Assembly: GCF_016863175.1 (NCBI RefSeq)
Contig: NZ_BOOJ01000043.1
Span: forward strand, 1-64,000
Source of the DNA: Paraplanobispora siamensis
GTDB taxonomy: Bacteria > Actinomycetota > Actinomycetes > Streptosporangiales > Streptosporangiaceae
DNA: 64,000 nucleotides
Reading direction: 5' to 3'
Shown here: positions 1-8,668 of the stretch, piece by piece
How positions within the stretch are numbered: the stretch's first letter is position 1
Layout: each line of letters starts with the position of its first letter
The notes under the pieces: generated by a model
What the model saw: the letters and a program-made list of their open reading frames with translations, nothing else
Database searches by the model: none
Told to the model about the DNA's origin: nothing
Translations under genes and position numbers: made by a program

Positions 1-67
1 CCCCGGCTGAGCCGCATCTCCCGCCGGGCCGTATCCCCGGCTGAGCCGCATCTCCCGCCGGGCCGTA
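1..67. repeat. 34-bp tandem repeat, two copies, at window edge
   Basis: Two identical 33-base copies start at 1 and 35, separated by a single T. The array touches the window edge, so more copies may lie upstream. In the rest of 68-241 I see no gene; a TATATT at 200-205 could be a -10 element for the first gene. Confidence 0.8.
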
Positions 68-241
68 CGGCCGTGACGCGGCCGCGAAGCACGCCGTACA
101 CGTCGTGCGTGCCGCCGCCGTCCCCCCGCCTGACCGTCGGATCGCACCACCTCCTCAGAGCTGGCCATAAGGGCTGTCCACAAAACGGGGCAAGCCGTGT
201 ATATTTTCCGGCATTGAGCTGGTTCTGAGGGAGGATTTATC

Positions 242-2329
242 GTGAGGGCGTTCCCCCGAGTGCTGTTCGACGAGGCGCACAGCGAGTCCTGGACCATCCG
301 GCGGGACACGGCCGAGACGATGAACCCGGGCCATCCCGACGACAACAGCTACGCCCGCGCCGCCGAGCTGCTGCGCCGCCTGGGCCACACCGTCGAGGCG
401 CACACCGAGGGCCCCGTCACCCCGGCCGTGCTGGCCGCCGCCGACGCCTTCGTGATCGCCCACCCGTCGGCCGGCCGCTGGGAGCGCACCACCGGTCTGG
501 GCAGCCCGGTCTTCTCGGCCGGCGAGCTCGACGCCATCGAGGACTACGTGGCCGACGGAGGCGGTCTCGTCGTCCTGGCCGAGTACGAGCAGGACAAGTA
601 CGGCAACAACCTCGCCGAGCTGCTGGCCCGCTTCGGCGTCGGCGTCGAGCACGTCACCGTCCAGGACCCCCGGAGCGCGCACAACGGCGTGCCCTCCTGG
701 GTCCTGGGCGTGGCGGGGGAGGGCGGCGAGGAGGACCTGCTGGCCGGGGCCCGCCGGGCGTGCTTCTACCGCACGGGAGTGCTGACCGCCCCCGAGGGCG
801 CGGACGTGCTGTTCTCGACCTCTCCGACCGCCGATCCCGCGGGCCGCCCGCTGGCGGTGGCCGTACGGCACGGCGCGGGACGGGTCGTGGCGCTGGCCGA
901 CTCCGACCTGTTCGGCGACGACTCGATCGCCGACTACGACCACGCCGCCCTCTGGGGCAACCTCATCACCTGGGTCTCCCGCATCCCCGCGAAGACCGCG
1001 CCGGCCGTCTCGGAGAGGGCCGGGGCGCCGGACGAGGCGCGCCTGGCGTTCGGGCGGCTCAAGGACGCGGTCGAGCGGCTCAAGCCGCTGCAGGCCAAGG
1101 ACGGCTCGATCGAGGGCGACCGGGACGAGGCCGTCGCGCTGATCTCGGAGATCGTCGGGCACGTCACGGCCCTCGCGCCGCGCTTCCCGCACGACGCGGC
1201 CTACCTCGCCGCGGTCGTGGCCGACTTCCGCAAGTGGGTCGAGCAGGGCCTCGGCGTGCCGGACTTCCTCGACTCGCTCGACGCCTTCCACCCCGACACC
1301 CAGCGGGTCGACGGCCTGGAGCACCTCGTCGTCTTCCCGATGTACACCCAGAACGGCACCACCTCCCGGCACGTCGAGGCCGTGTGGATCCGGACCGTCT
1401 GGCCCGAGTGGCTGGCCGAGCTGGAGCGCACCCGCTACGACAACCCGATGTTCGTGCCGATCGCCTTCGAGGACTTCACCTCCGGCTACGACACCAACTC
1501 GGCCGTGCTCTTCCCGGAGACCGTCGCGGTCCGCCAGACCCCGGCCCGCTTCACCTGGGGCGGGATCTTCTGCGACCGTGAGGCCGCCCGCTTCCGCAAG
1601 GTCAGCCGGGCCGCCGCGGAGACGCTGAAGCTGGCGCTGCCGCCGGACGCCGCCCGCCTGCTGCAGTCGCAGGAGCTGGCCCAGGACACCTTCGTGCTCT
1701 GGGACCTGGTGCACGACCGCACGCACAGCCACGGTGACCTGCCGTTCGACCCGTTCATGATCAAGCAGCGGATGCCGTACTGGCTCTACTCCCTGGAGGA
1801 GCTGCGCTGCGACCTGACCGCGTTCGGGGAGGCCGTGAAGCTGGAGGCGGAGGGCGTGCCGCACGCCCGCTACGTCCAGTACGCGATCCTGTTCGACCGG
1901 CTCTTCCGCTTCCCGATCACCGGTGACCGGGTCCGCAACTACGACGGCCTCGGCGGCCAGCTGCTCTTCGCCTACCTGCACCGCAACGACGTCGTACGGT
2001 GGACCGACAACCGCCTCAGCGTCGACTGGTCCCGGCTCGCGGGCTGCGTGGCGGACCTGCGCGGCGAGGTGGAGAAGCTCTACCGCGACGGCATCGACCG
2101 CTCCAAGCTCGCGCACTGGCTGGCCGCCCACGAGCTCGTCGCGACCTATGTCGAGCCGCACCCGGCCTCGGTCTGGGCCAGGGGCGTGGACGCCCTTCCG
2201 GTCGAGGGCTTCCCCAAGGCCGTGGTGGACGCGGTGCTGCCCGACGAGTTCCCGCTGAGCATGTTCTACGAGGCCCTGCGTCGTAAGCTCGGCGAGGTCG
2301 TCGACTCCACGAAGGGGATCCGAGCATGA
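242..2329 (+). CDS. DUF6421-type conserved protein
   Basis: This is a 695-residue soluble protein that I recognise as the actinobacterial DUF6421 family; its function is unknown. Residues about 1-250 look like a ThuA/GATase1-like alpha/beta region (early DEAHSESW, then AHPSAGRW and a GGGLVVLAEY strand-loop). The rest is a helical domain with HDRTHSHGD and HPASVW motifs that could bind metal, which is inference. The GTG start has GGGAGG 9 bases upstream. The stop overlaps the next start (ATGA), so the gene is probably translationally coupled to the SDR and aldolase genes. No signal peptide or membrane segment is visible. Confidence 0.75.
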   Translation: MRAFPRVLFDEAHSESWTIRRDTAETMNPGHPDDNSYARAAELLRRLGHTVEAHTEGPVTPAVLAAADAFVIAHPSAGRWERTTGLGSPVFSAGELDAIEDYVADGGGLVVLAEYEQDKYGNNLAELLARFGVGVEHVTVQDPRSAHNGVPSWVLGVAGEGGEEDLLAGARRACFYRTGVLTAPEGADVLFSTSPTADPAGRPLAVAVRHGAGRVVALADSDLFGDDSIADYDHAALWGNLITWVSRIPAKTAPAVSERAGAPDEARLAFGRLKDAVERLKPLQAKDGSIEGDRDEAVALISEIVGHVTALAPRFPHDAAYLAAVVADFRKWVEQGLGVPDFLDSLDAFHPDTQRVDGLEHLVVFPMYTQNGTTSRHVEAVWIRTVWPEWLAELERTRYDNPMFVPIAFEDFTSGYDTNSAVLFPETVAVRQTPARFTWGGIFCDREAARFRKVSRAAAETLKLALPPDAARLLQSQELAQDTFVLWDLVHDRTHSHGDLPFDPFMIKQRMPYWLYSLEELRCDLTAFGEAVKLEAEGVPHARYVQYAILFDRLFRFPITGDRVRNYDGLGGQLLFAYLHRNDVVRWTDNRLSVDWSRLAGCVADLRGEVEKLYRDGIDRSKLAHWLAAHELVATYVEPHPASVWARGVDALPVEGFPKAVVDAVLPDEFPLSMFYEALRRKLGEVVDSTKGIRA

Positions 2330-2964
2330 TCATTCTTGTTGCCGGCGCGGCCGGTCCCGCGGGCCGGGCGGTCGTCCGGCGCTTCGCGGACAAGGGGCAC
2401 ACCGTCATCGGCCTCGACAAGTCCGGCGCCGAGGGAAGCCTTCCCGTCGATCTCCTCGACTTCGACGCGGTGAAGAAGCTCGCCGCGGACGTCGAGGCCG
2501 AGCACGGCCGTCTGGACGGCATCGTGCACCTGGTCGGCGGCTGGCGCGGGTCGAAGACCTTCGCCGAGACGAAGCTGGAGGACTGGGCCCTCCTGCACGA
2601 CCTGCTGGTACGGACCCTCCAGCACGTCACGCTCGCCTTCGAGCCGCTGCTCAAGGCGAGCGAGCGCGGCCGGTTCGCCATCGTCTCCGCCAAGGCCGCC
2701 GAGAAGCCCACCCAGGGCAACGCGGCGTACGGCACCGCCAAGGCCGCCGCCGAGGCGTGGACGCTGGCCTTCGCCGACGCCCTGGAGGGCACCGGCGCCA
2801 CCGCCAACATCCTGGTCGTCAAGGCGCTGGTGCACGAGGCCATGCGCGCGGCCGACCCCGACAAGACGTTCCCCGGCTTCACCGACGTCGACGACCTGGC
2901 AACGGCGATCGAGGGCCTGTGGGACACCGACGCCAACGGCACCCGAATGGACCTCACCCTGTGA
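2326..2964 (+). CDS. Short-chain dehydrogenase/reductase
   Basis: A 212-residue Rossmann oxidoreductase. The nucleotide-binding glycine motif GAAGPAG is at residues 6-12, and the catalytic YxxxK pair lies in AAYGTAKAAAE near residue 144. It is slightly shorter than a classical SDR (about 250 residues), with a reduced C-terminal substrate region. The start overlaps the DUF6421 stop (ATGA) and the stop overlaps the aldolase start (GTGA), so the three are one translational unit. The substrate is unknown; a hydroxy- or keto-acid feeding or following the aldolase is a reasonable guess. Confidence 0.85.
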   Translation: MIILVAGAAGPAGRAVVRRFADKGHTVIGLDKSGAEGSLPVDLLDFDAVKKLAADVEAEHGRLDGIVHLVGGWRGSKTFAETKLEDWALLHDLLVRTLQHVTLAFEPLLKASERGRFAIVSAKAAEKPTQGNAAYGTAKAAAEAWTLAFADALEGTGATANILVVKALVHEAMRAADPDKTFPGFTDVDDLATAIEGLWDTDANGTRMDLTL

Positions 2965-4061
2965 CAGACGCAGTACCCGGTTCCGCGATCGGCGCCGTGA
3001 CCGACGCGGTCCGCAGGCACGACCCGGCGGTCAAGGGCTTCGCCAGCGACAACTACGCCGGAGTCCACCCGGAGATCCTCGCCGCGATCGCGCTCGCCAA
3101 CGGCGGTCACCAGACCGCCTACGGCGACGACGTCTACACCGAGGCGCTCCAGGGGGTCTTCCGCCGGCACTTCGGCCCGGCCGCCGAGGCCTGGCCGGTG
3201 TTCAACGGCACCGGCGCCAACGTGGTCGCGCTGCGCGCGATGACCGCCCACTGGGAGGCCGTGGTCTGCGCGGAGTCGGCGCACATCCACACCGACGAGG
3301 GCGGCGCCCCCGAGCGCACGGCCGGGCTCAAGCTGCTGCCCGTGGCCACCCCGGACGGCAAGCTCACCCCCGAGCTGATCGACCGGCAGGCGTGGGGCTT
3401 CGGCGACGAGCACCGAGCCCAGCCCAAGGTCGTCTCGATCACGCAGACGACCGAGCTGGGCACGCTGTACACGCCCGGGGAGATCGCGGCGATCTGCGAG
3501 CACGCCCACGGCCTGGGCATGCTCGTCCACCTCGACGGCGCCCGGATCGCCAACGCCGCCGCCGCGCTGGACGTGCCGCTGCGCGCGTTCACCGCCGACG
3601 CGGGCGTGGACGTGCTGTCCTTCGGCGGGACCAAGGCCGGGCTGATGTTCGGCGAGGCCGTCGTCGTGCTCAACCCCGAGGCGGTGCGCGGCCTGCGCTA
3701 CCTGCGCAAGAGCGCGATGCAGCTGGCCTCCAAGATGCGCTTCGTCTCGGTGCAGTTCGAGGCGCTGCTCGCCGGGGACCTGTGGCTGCGCAACGCCCGC
3801 AACGCCAACGCGATGGCGCTGCGGCTGGCCGAGGCGGTCCGCGGCGTCCCGGGCGTGCGGATCCCGCGCCCGGTGCAGGCCAACGCGGTCTTCGCGATCC
3901 TGCCGCGGGACGTCACCGAGCGGCTGCAGAAGCGCTTCCGCTTCTACACCTGGAACGAGGCCACCGGCGAGGTCCGCTGGATGACCGCCTTCGACACCAC
4001 CGAGGCCGACGTCGACGCCTTCGCCGCCGCCGTGGCCGAGGAGATAGAATCCCCCGCATGA
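2961..4061 (+). CDS. Threonine aldolase family PLP enzyme
   Basis: A 366-residue fold-type I PLP enzyme of the beta-eliminating-lyase/threonine aldolase family, expected to cleave L-threonine or another beta-hydroxy amino acid to glycine and an aldehyde. The N-terminal FASDNYAGVHPEI, the HLDGARIANA segment (Asp for the PLP ring) and LSFGGTKAGLMFGEA (Lys Schiff base) are all present. The GTG start overlaps the SDR stop (GTGA); the ORF is open further upstream, but that part only shadows the SDR gene. The stop codon overlaps the ATG of the Trp leader peptide, tying the operon to the trpS attenuator. Confidence 0.88.
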   Translation: MTDAVPGSAIGAVTDAVRRHDPAVKGFASDNYAGVHPEILAAIALANGGHQTAYGDDVYTEALQGVFRRHFGPAAEAWPVFNGTGANVVALRAMTAHWEAVVCAESAHIHTDEGGAPERTAGLKLLPVATPDGKLTPELIDRQAWGFGDEHRAQPKVVSITQTTELGTLYTPGEIAAICEHAHGLGMLVHLDGARIANAAAALDVPLRAFTADAGVDVLSFGGTKAGLMFGEAVVVLNPEAVRGLRYLRKSAMQLASKMRFVSVQFEALLAGDLWLRNARNANAMALRLAEAVRGVPGVRIPRPVQANAVFAILPRDVTERLQKRFRFYTWNEATGEVRWMTAFDTTEADVDAFAAAVAEEIESPA

Positions 4062-4111
4062 GCCACCGCAGTCTGGGTCTGTGGCGGGCCGCCTCCCGGC
4101 GGACCCGCTAG
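4058..4111 (+). CDS. Trp leader peptide of the trpS attenuator
   Basis: A 17-residue ORF, MSHRSLGLWRAASRRTR, begins at an ATG that overlaps the aldolase stop. Its single Trp codon (4082-4084) sits at the foot of the first of two competing RNA hairpins. The architecture is that of a transcription-attenuation leader: a ribosome stalled at TGG for lack of Trp-tRNA would free the second arm to pair with the terminator's 5' arm. Attenuation of an auxiliary TrpRS gene is established in Streptomyces coelicolor; that this copy works the same way is inference. Confidence 0.8.
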   Translation: MSHRSLGLWRAASRRTR

Positions 4112-4167
4112 CCAGCCCAGCCTGCGCACAGAAAACGGCCGCCGTTCACCGGCGGCCCTTTTCTTTT
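4084..4167 (+). promoter_or_regulatory. Transcription attenuator upstream of trpS
   Basis: Hairpin 1:2 pairs 4084-4093 with 4098-4108 (10 bp, one bulged A). The terminator pairs GGCCGCCG (4137-4144) with CGGCGGCC (4150-4157) around loop TTCAC and is followed by CTTTTCTTTT (4158-4167). An antiterminator is possible, because 4097-4102 (CGGCGG) is complementary to 4139-4144 (CCGCCG). This is the classic three-way leader geometry and the only U-tract terminator I noticed in the window. Confidence 0.85.
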
Positions 4168-4215
4168 CCCCCGGCCGGCGGTCCGGCGGTCCCTCGACAC
4201 CGAAGGGGACACACG

Positions 4216-5229
4216 ATGACACCGACTCTCGCACCGACACCGGCCCCGGCGGACGGGCGGCCGACGACCACGCGGGTCTTCTCCGCCTTCCAGGCGACCG
4301 GCCGGCTGACGCTCGGCAACTACCTGGGCGCGATCCTGCCCGCCGTACGGCTCCAGGACGAGGCCGACTGCGTCTACGCCGTCGCCGACCTGCACGCCCT
4401 GACCGTCAGGCACGACCCCGCGGCGCTGCGCACCCGAACCCGCGAGGTGGCGGCCCTGCTGCTGGCCTGTGGGCTGGACCGCTCCCTGCTCTATCTGCAG
4501 TCGCGGGTTCCCGCCCACACCGAGCTGTCCTACCTGCTGGAGAGCACGGCCCACGAGGGCGAGATGCGCAGGATGATCCAGTTCAAGGAGAAGTCGGCGA
4601 CCCAGAAGGAGGTACGGCTGTCGCTGCTGACCTATCCCGCGTTGATGGCCGCCGACATCCTGCTGCACCGGGCGGACCTCGTGCCGGTGGGGGACGACCA
4701 GCGCCAGCACCTCGAACTGACCCGGGACCTGGCGCTGCGCTTCAACCACCTGTACGGCGAGACCTTCGTCGTGCCCCGGGCGGTGCATCCCCGCTTCGCC
4801 GCCCGGGTGATGGACCTGGCCGTGCCCACCGCGAAGATGAGCAAGTCCAGCGCCTCGGACGCCGGGACGATCTATCTGCTCGACCCGCCCGCCGACGTCC
4901 GGCGCAAGATCATGAGAGCGGTGACCGACTCCGGGACCGAGGTCCGCCACGACCCGGCGGCCAAGCCGGGGATCTCGAACCTGCTGGACCTGCTGGCGGC
5001 CTGCTCGGGGCGGCCGGTGGAGCCGTCGTCCTACGGCTCCTACGGCGCGCTCAAGAAGGACGTCGCCGAGGCGGTCACCGAGACGCTGGCGCCGATCCGG
5101 GAACGCTTCGAGCTGCTGTCGGCCGACGCCGCGGAGCTGGACCGCCTCCTGGCGGCCGCCGCGGCCGAGGCGACCGAGCGGACCTCCGGCCTGCTGGCGG
5201 CCGCCCGGCACGCCATCGGCCTGGCCTGA
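4216..5229 (+). CDS. trpS: Tryptophanyl-tRNA synthetase
   Basis: A 337-residue class I aminoacyl-tRNA synthetase that charges tRNA-Trp. The HIGH-type signature is TGRLTLGNYLGA near residues 30-40, the KMSKS loop is AKMSKSSASDAG, and GDDQRQHLELTRDLA is the typical TrpRS segment. The length matches bacterial TrpRS. The start is the ATG after AAGGGGAC; an upstream in-frame extension would run through the attenuator and is rejected. Attenuator control and placement outside a trp operon suggest the auxiliary, inducible type, which in S. coelicolor gives resistance to TrpRS inhibitors such as indolmycin. Resistance here is inference. Confidence 0.95.
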   Translation: MTPTLAPTPAPADGRPTTTRVFSAFQATGRLTLGNYLGAILPAVRLQDEADCVYAVADLHALTVRHDPAALRTRTREVAALLLACGLDRSLLYLQSRVPAHTELSYLLESTAHEGEMRRMIQFKEKSATQKEVRLSLLTYPALMAADILLHRADLVPVGDDQRQHLELTRDLALRFNHLYGETFVVPRAVHPRFAARVMDLAVPTAKMSKSSASDAGTIYLLDPPADVRRKIMRAVTDSGTEVRHDPAAKPGISNLLDLLAACSGRPVEPSSYGSYGALKKDVAEAVTETLAPIRERFELLSADAAELDRLLAAAAAEATERTSGLLAAARHAIGLA

Positions 5230-5232
5230 AGG

Positions 5233-5296
5233 CGGGTCCCACCGCCCGGCACGCCGTCCGCCCGGCCCGGGGACGGGTCCCACCGCCCGGCACGCC
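5233..5296. repeat. 23-bp direct repeat
   Basis: A 23-base unit beginning CGGGTCCCACCGCCCGG occurs at 5233-5255 and again at 5274-5296, just after trpS. The function is unknown. Confidence 0.7.
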
Positions 5297-5348
5297 ACCG
5301 GCCCTGTTCGGAGCGGACGCGCGCGGGGGCGGAGCCGGAAACGCCCGT

Positions 5349-5387
5349 GCCCGGGGCCCGCCGCATGCCGTGCGGCGGATCCCGGGC
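5349..5387. terminator. Bidirectional hairpin between trpS and the DUF3467 gene
   Basis: CCGCCGCA (5358-5365) and TGCGGCGG (5371-5378) pair around TGCCG. Outer GCCCGGG and CCCGGGC arms could extend the stem. It lies between convergent genes and has no U-tract. Confidence 0.65.
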
Positions 5388-5394
5388 GCGGGGC

Positions 5395-5691
5395 TCACTT
5401 CTGGCCGGTCTCGTTCTCGTACTGGGTGAGCTGCTGTTCCAGGGCCTTCATCAGCTCGAACACCTGGCTCGGCGGGATGCGGATCCGGCTGACGATCCGG
5501 GTCGGCACGCTGACGAAGTGCTGACCCGAGGACGGGTCGTTGGCGAGCTGGGGCGGTCTGGTGATCACCGCGAAGTCCAGGACGAACCCATCCTGGGTAT
5601 GCCATACCGAAGCGAAGTTGGCGTACTGCCCCATCTCAACCTCGGCGGAGATGCTCACCTCCAGGCGGTTCTCCGGCTCGTCGTTCACCAC
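5395..5691 (-). CDS. DUF3467 protein
   Basis: A 98-residue protein of the DUF3467 family, function unknown. The family signature is visible as YANFASVWHTQDGFVLDF, followed by the PTRIVSRIRIPPSQVFELMKALEQQL segment. It is small, soluble and acidic at the N-terminus. It lies 72 bases downstream of the DUF305 gene on the same strand and may be cotranscribed with it. Confidence 0.85.
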   Translation of the reverse strand: MVNDEPENRLEVSISAEVEMGQYANFASVWHTQDGFVLDFAVITRPPQLANDPSSGQHFVSVPTRIVSRIRIPPSQVFELMKALEQQLTQYENETGQK

Positions 5692-5763
5692 TTGAGTCTC
5701 CTCCGGCCAGGCTGGCTCCCCGCTGCCCCGGCCGCAATCCGGCCGCGCTGGGGACCACCGGCG

Positions 5764-6426
5764 TTATTCACGTATGGAAGGCAGCGGCTGGGCACCCCGC
5801 TGCCTGAGCATGTCGGTCATCAGCTTGATCTCACCACTCTGCCCGTCGACGATGTGCTGGGCCATCGTGGCGACCTCGTCGCGGTCGGACAGTTTCAGCA
5901 GGGCCTCTCCCATCATCACACCCCCCTCATGGTGGCGGATCATGAGCTGGAGGAAGAGGACCTCCTGGTCCTTGCCGGTGGCCTGGCGGAGCCTCGTGAG
6001 CTCCTCCTCGGTGGCCATGCCCGGCATCCGGCCCGGCGTCCCGGCGGTCGTCCCGGCCGTGCCGCCGTGGCCGTGACCGGCCATCCACGCCATCGACGGC
6101 CGTTCGGAGGCCTGGTCGAGCCCCCACTGCTGCAGCCAGCCCATGAAGATGCCGCGCTGGGCGGTCTGCGTGACGATGATGTCGTAGGCGAGCAGCCGGA
6201 GCTTGTCGTCGGTGCTGCCGTCCCTGGCGATGAAGGCCATCTCCACCGCCTGCGAATGGTGGACGGCCATGTCGCGGGCGAAGCCGGCCTCGGGGGAGGC
6301 GTCGCTCGGCTCGGCGGTCCGCCCGATGATCAGCCACACGATCGCGACCACGGCCAGGCAGCCCAGCAACACGCCGAGCACCAAGCGGCGTCTGGGGTTC
6401 GGAGACTTCTCAGCAGGGCTTTCCAT
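5764..6426 (-). CDS. DUF305 membrane-anchored protein
   Basis: A 220-residue protein with an N-terminal transmembrane anchor (about residues 15-37) and an extracellular ferritin-like DUF305 domain. Two histidine-rich helices carry the family motifs DMAVHHSQAVEMA and LMIRHHEGGVMMGEALL, separated by a Gly/Thr/Met-rich linker with MAGHGHGG and MPGM. DUF305 proteins are linked to copper or other metal handling in the literature; metal binding here is inferred from the paired His. It is divergent from the DUF3105 gene, a neighbour pairing common in actinomycetes. Confidence 0.9.
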   Translation of the reverse strand: MESPAEKSPNPRRRLVLGVLLGCLAVVAIVWLIIGRTAEPSDASPEAGFARDMAVHHSQAVEMAFIARDGSTDDKLRLLAYDIIVTQTAQRGIFMGWLQQWGLDQASERPSMAWMAGHGHGGTAGTTAGTPGRMPGMATEEELTRLRQATGKDQEVLFLQLMIRHHEGGVMMGEALLKLSDRDEVATMAQHIVDGQSGEIKLMTDMLRQRGAQPLPSIRE

Positions 6427-6547
6427 TACCGACCAAGCCTACTCATCCCGGGGAACCCCGCGTTATCGCGCACTGCGCGTCCCTTATTCTCCACATACGG
6501 CGCGAGGGCATAAGGTGACCCGGAGTTGTGTGCCGGGTGGAGGAACG

Positions 6548-7225
6548 ATGTCGAAGGACAAGACTCAGGCGAGGCGGGAGCACCTCGCCAAGATGCGCGC
6601 CGATCAGAAGGCCAAGGAGCGCAGGACGGCGCTGCTGATGTGGGGGGCCGGAGGCGCGGTCGTCCTCCTGCTCGTCGGATTGGTCGCCTTCTATCTCATC
6701 AACCAGGCCAAGGTGACCTCGCTGGACGCCGTCACCAGCGCCAAGTACCCCGGCAGTCTCCACGTCGAGACCAAGGTGAACTACAAGGAGACCCCGCCCA
6801 TGGGCGGGGAGCACAACTCCACCTGGCAGAACTGCCAGGTCTACGACGCGCCGATCAACAACGAGAACGCCGTGCACTCGATGGAGCACGGCGCGGTGTG
6901 GATCACCTACCAGCCCGACCTGCCCAAGGAGCAGGTGGACATCCTCAAGGAGCTGGCCTCGGCCGACTACATGCTCCTGAGCCCGTACCCGGGCCTGCCG
7001 TCCAAGGTCGTGATCAGCTCCTGGAACAAGCAGCTCAAGGTCGACAGCGCCGACGACCCGCGCCTGCCGAAGTTCATCCAGAAGTACAAGAACGGCCCCG
7101 AGACGCCCGAGCTCGGCGCCTCCTGTGACAGCCCGCTGACCACCACGACGGCCGAGAACCCCATCCCCGAGGCCAGCCCCACGGCCAGCGCCAGCCCGTC
7201 CGCGTCGCCGACCACGACGCCCTGA
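6548..7225 (+). CDS. DUF3105 membrane-anchored protein
   Basis: A 225-residue protein with a charged cytoplasmic N-terminus, one transmembrane segment (about residues 30-51), an extracellular DUF3105 domain and a Ser/Thr/Pro-rich C-terminal tail. Family motifs visible are [16 protein letters not shown] and [14 protein letters not shown]. The His and Cys residues could bind metal or be redox active, which is inference. The start is the ATG after GGAGGAACG. It is divergent from the DUF305 gene by about 120 bases, so both may share a control region. Confidence 0.88.
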   Translation: MSKDKTQARREHLAKMRADQKAKERRTALLMWGAGGAVVLLLVGLVAFYLINQAKVTSLDAVTSAKYPGSLHVETKVNYKETPPMGGEHNSTWQNCQVYDAPINNENAVHSMEHGAVWITYQPDLPKEQVDILKELASADYMLLSPYPGLPSKVVISSWNKQLKVDSADDPRLPKFIQKYKNGPETPELGASCDSPLTTTTAENPIPEASPTASASPSASPTTTP

Positions 7226-7260
7226 CCCTCTCGCGGGGACCCTCACGAGGTCTTCCCGCG

Positions 7261-7296
7261 CCGGGTACGGCCGCCGCCCCGCGGCGCCGTACCCGG
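7261..7296. terminator. Hairpin between convergent DUF3105 and ald genes
   Basis: CCGGGTACGGC (7261-7271) is perfectly complementary to GCCGTACCCGG (7286-7296), with a GC-rich loop. No U-tract is visible. Confidence 0.7.
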
Positions 7297-7327
7297 TCGT
7301 CGGCCGGCTCCCAGGTCGGCGCCCGCC

Positions 7328-8443
7328 TCAGGCCAGCACCTGCTCCAGGGGCACCGCCTCCAGCCCGTGCGCCTCGGCCACGGGCTGGTTGGTCAGGTGC
7401 CCCTCGTGCGTGTTCAGGCCCAGGGCCAGCGCGGGGTCGCCGCGCAGCGCGTCGCGCCAGCCCGACTCGGCGATGGCCGCGGCGTAGGGCAGGGTCACGT
7501 TGGTCAGCGCGTAGGTCGAGGTGTGCGGGACCGCGCCCGGCATGTTGGCCACGCAGTAGAAGACCGAGTTGTGGACCTGGTAGGTCGGCTCGGCGTGGGT
7601 GGTCGGCCGGGAGTCCTCGAAGCAGCCGCCCTGGTCGATGGAGATGTCCACCAGCACCGAGCCCGGCCGCATCCGGGAGACCAGCTCGTTGCTGACCAGC
7701 TTGGGGGCCTTGGCGCCGGGCACCAGCACCGCGCCGATGACCAGGTCGGCGTTGAGGACCGCGCGCTCGACCTCGTAGGAGTTCGACGCGACCGTCTGGC
7801 AGTGCCCCTTGTAGACGACGTCGGCCTGGCGGAGCCGGTCGATGTTGCGGTCGAGCAGCACCACCTCGGCGTGCATGCCCAGCGCGATGACGGCGGCGTT
7901 CATCCCGGACACCCCGGCGCCGATCACCACCACGTTGGCCGCGTGCACGCCCGACACGCCGCCCATGAGCACGCCGCGTCCCCCGCCCTGCCGCATCAGG
8001 TGGTAGGCGCCCACCTGCGGGGCCAGCCGCCCGGCCACCTCCGACATCGGGGCCAGCAGCGGCAGGAATCCGTTCGGGGTCTGCACGGTCTCGTAGGCGA
8101 CGCCCGTGACGCCGGAGTCCAGCATGGCCCGGGTGCACGTCTCGGAGGCGGCCAGGTGCAGGTAGGTGAACAGGACCTGCCCCTTGCGCATCCGGTGGTA
8201 CTCCTCGGGCACCGGCTCCTTGACCTTCAGGACCAGGTCGCCCTCCGCCCACACGTCGTCGGCCGAGGCGAGGATGGTCGCTCCCGCGCTCTCGAAGTCG
8301 GAGTCGGGGATCGACGACCCGGTGCCGGCGTCCTTCTCTACGAACACGCGGTGACCGTGCCGGACGAACTCGTGGACCCCTGCGGGAGTCAGGGCCACAC
8401 GGTATTCGTGGTTCTTCACCTCGCGGGGAACTGCGATCTTCAC
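7328..8443 (-). CDS. ald: Alanine dehydrogenase
   Basis: A 371-residue NAD-dependent L-alanine dehydrogenase that interconverts alanine with pyruvate and ammonia. The N-terminal [19 protein letters not shown], the Rossmann motif [13 protein letters not shown] and the [16 protein letters not shown] segment are diagnostic. I chose the GTG at 8443, with GGAGGGG just upstream, because it gives the usual family length; an in-frame 24-residue extension to 8515 has no homologous look. The gene stands alone, convergent with the DUF3105 gene. Confidence 0.95.
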   Translation of the reverse strand: MKIAVPREVKNHEYRVALTPAGVHEFVRHGHRVFVEKDAGTGSSIPDSDFESAGATILASADDVWAEGDLVLKVKEPVPEEYHRMRKGQVLFTYLHLAASETCTRAMLDSGVTGVAYETVQTPNGFLPLLAPMSEVAGRLAPQVGAYHLMRQGGGRGVLMGGVSGVHAANVVVIGAGVSGMNAAVIALGMHAEVVLLDRNIDRLRQADVVYKGHCQTVASNSYEVERAVLNADLVIGAVLVPGAKAPKLVSNELVSRMRPGSVLVDISIDQGGCFEDSRPTTHAEPTYQVHNSVFYCVANMPGAVPHTSTYALTNVTLPYAAAIAESGWRDALRGDPALALGLNTHEGHLTNQPVAEAHGLEAVPLEQVLA

Positions 8444-8668
8444 AACCCCTCCAGGATTCGCGCCTGTCTCCTCTTCACTCTGCGTTCCCGAGAAAAGGGT
8501 CACCATGCACAACATGCAAGCAATCGATCGCTTCTGGTAACACTCTGTTAGCTTCCGCGGCTGTCCGTGTTGTCCGCGGGTTCTGTCGGACCGGCCTTGA
8601 CCGGTTGATTACACGGTCCTTGCATAGATCGGTAGGCTCGCGGCCAGCAGATGTGAGGAACGCTGGAT

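Noticed and set aside
4058-4111. RiPP precursor reading of the short peptide
   Set aside because: Its position in a Trp attenuator, the competing hairpins and trpS downstream explain it better; no modifying enzyme is nearby.
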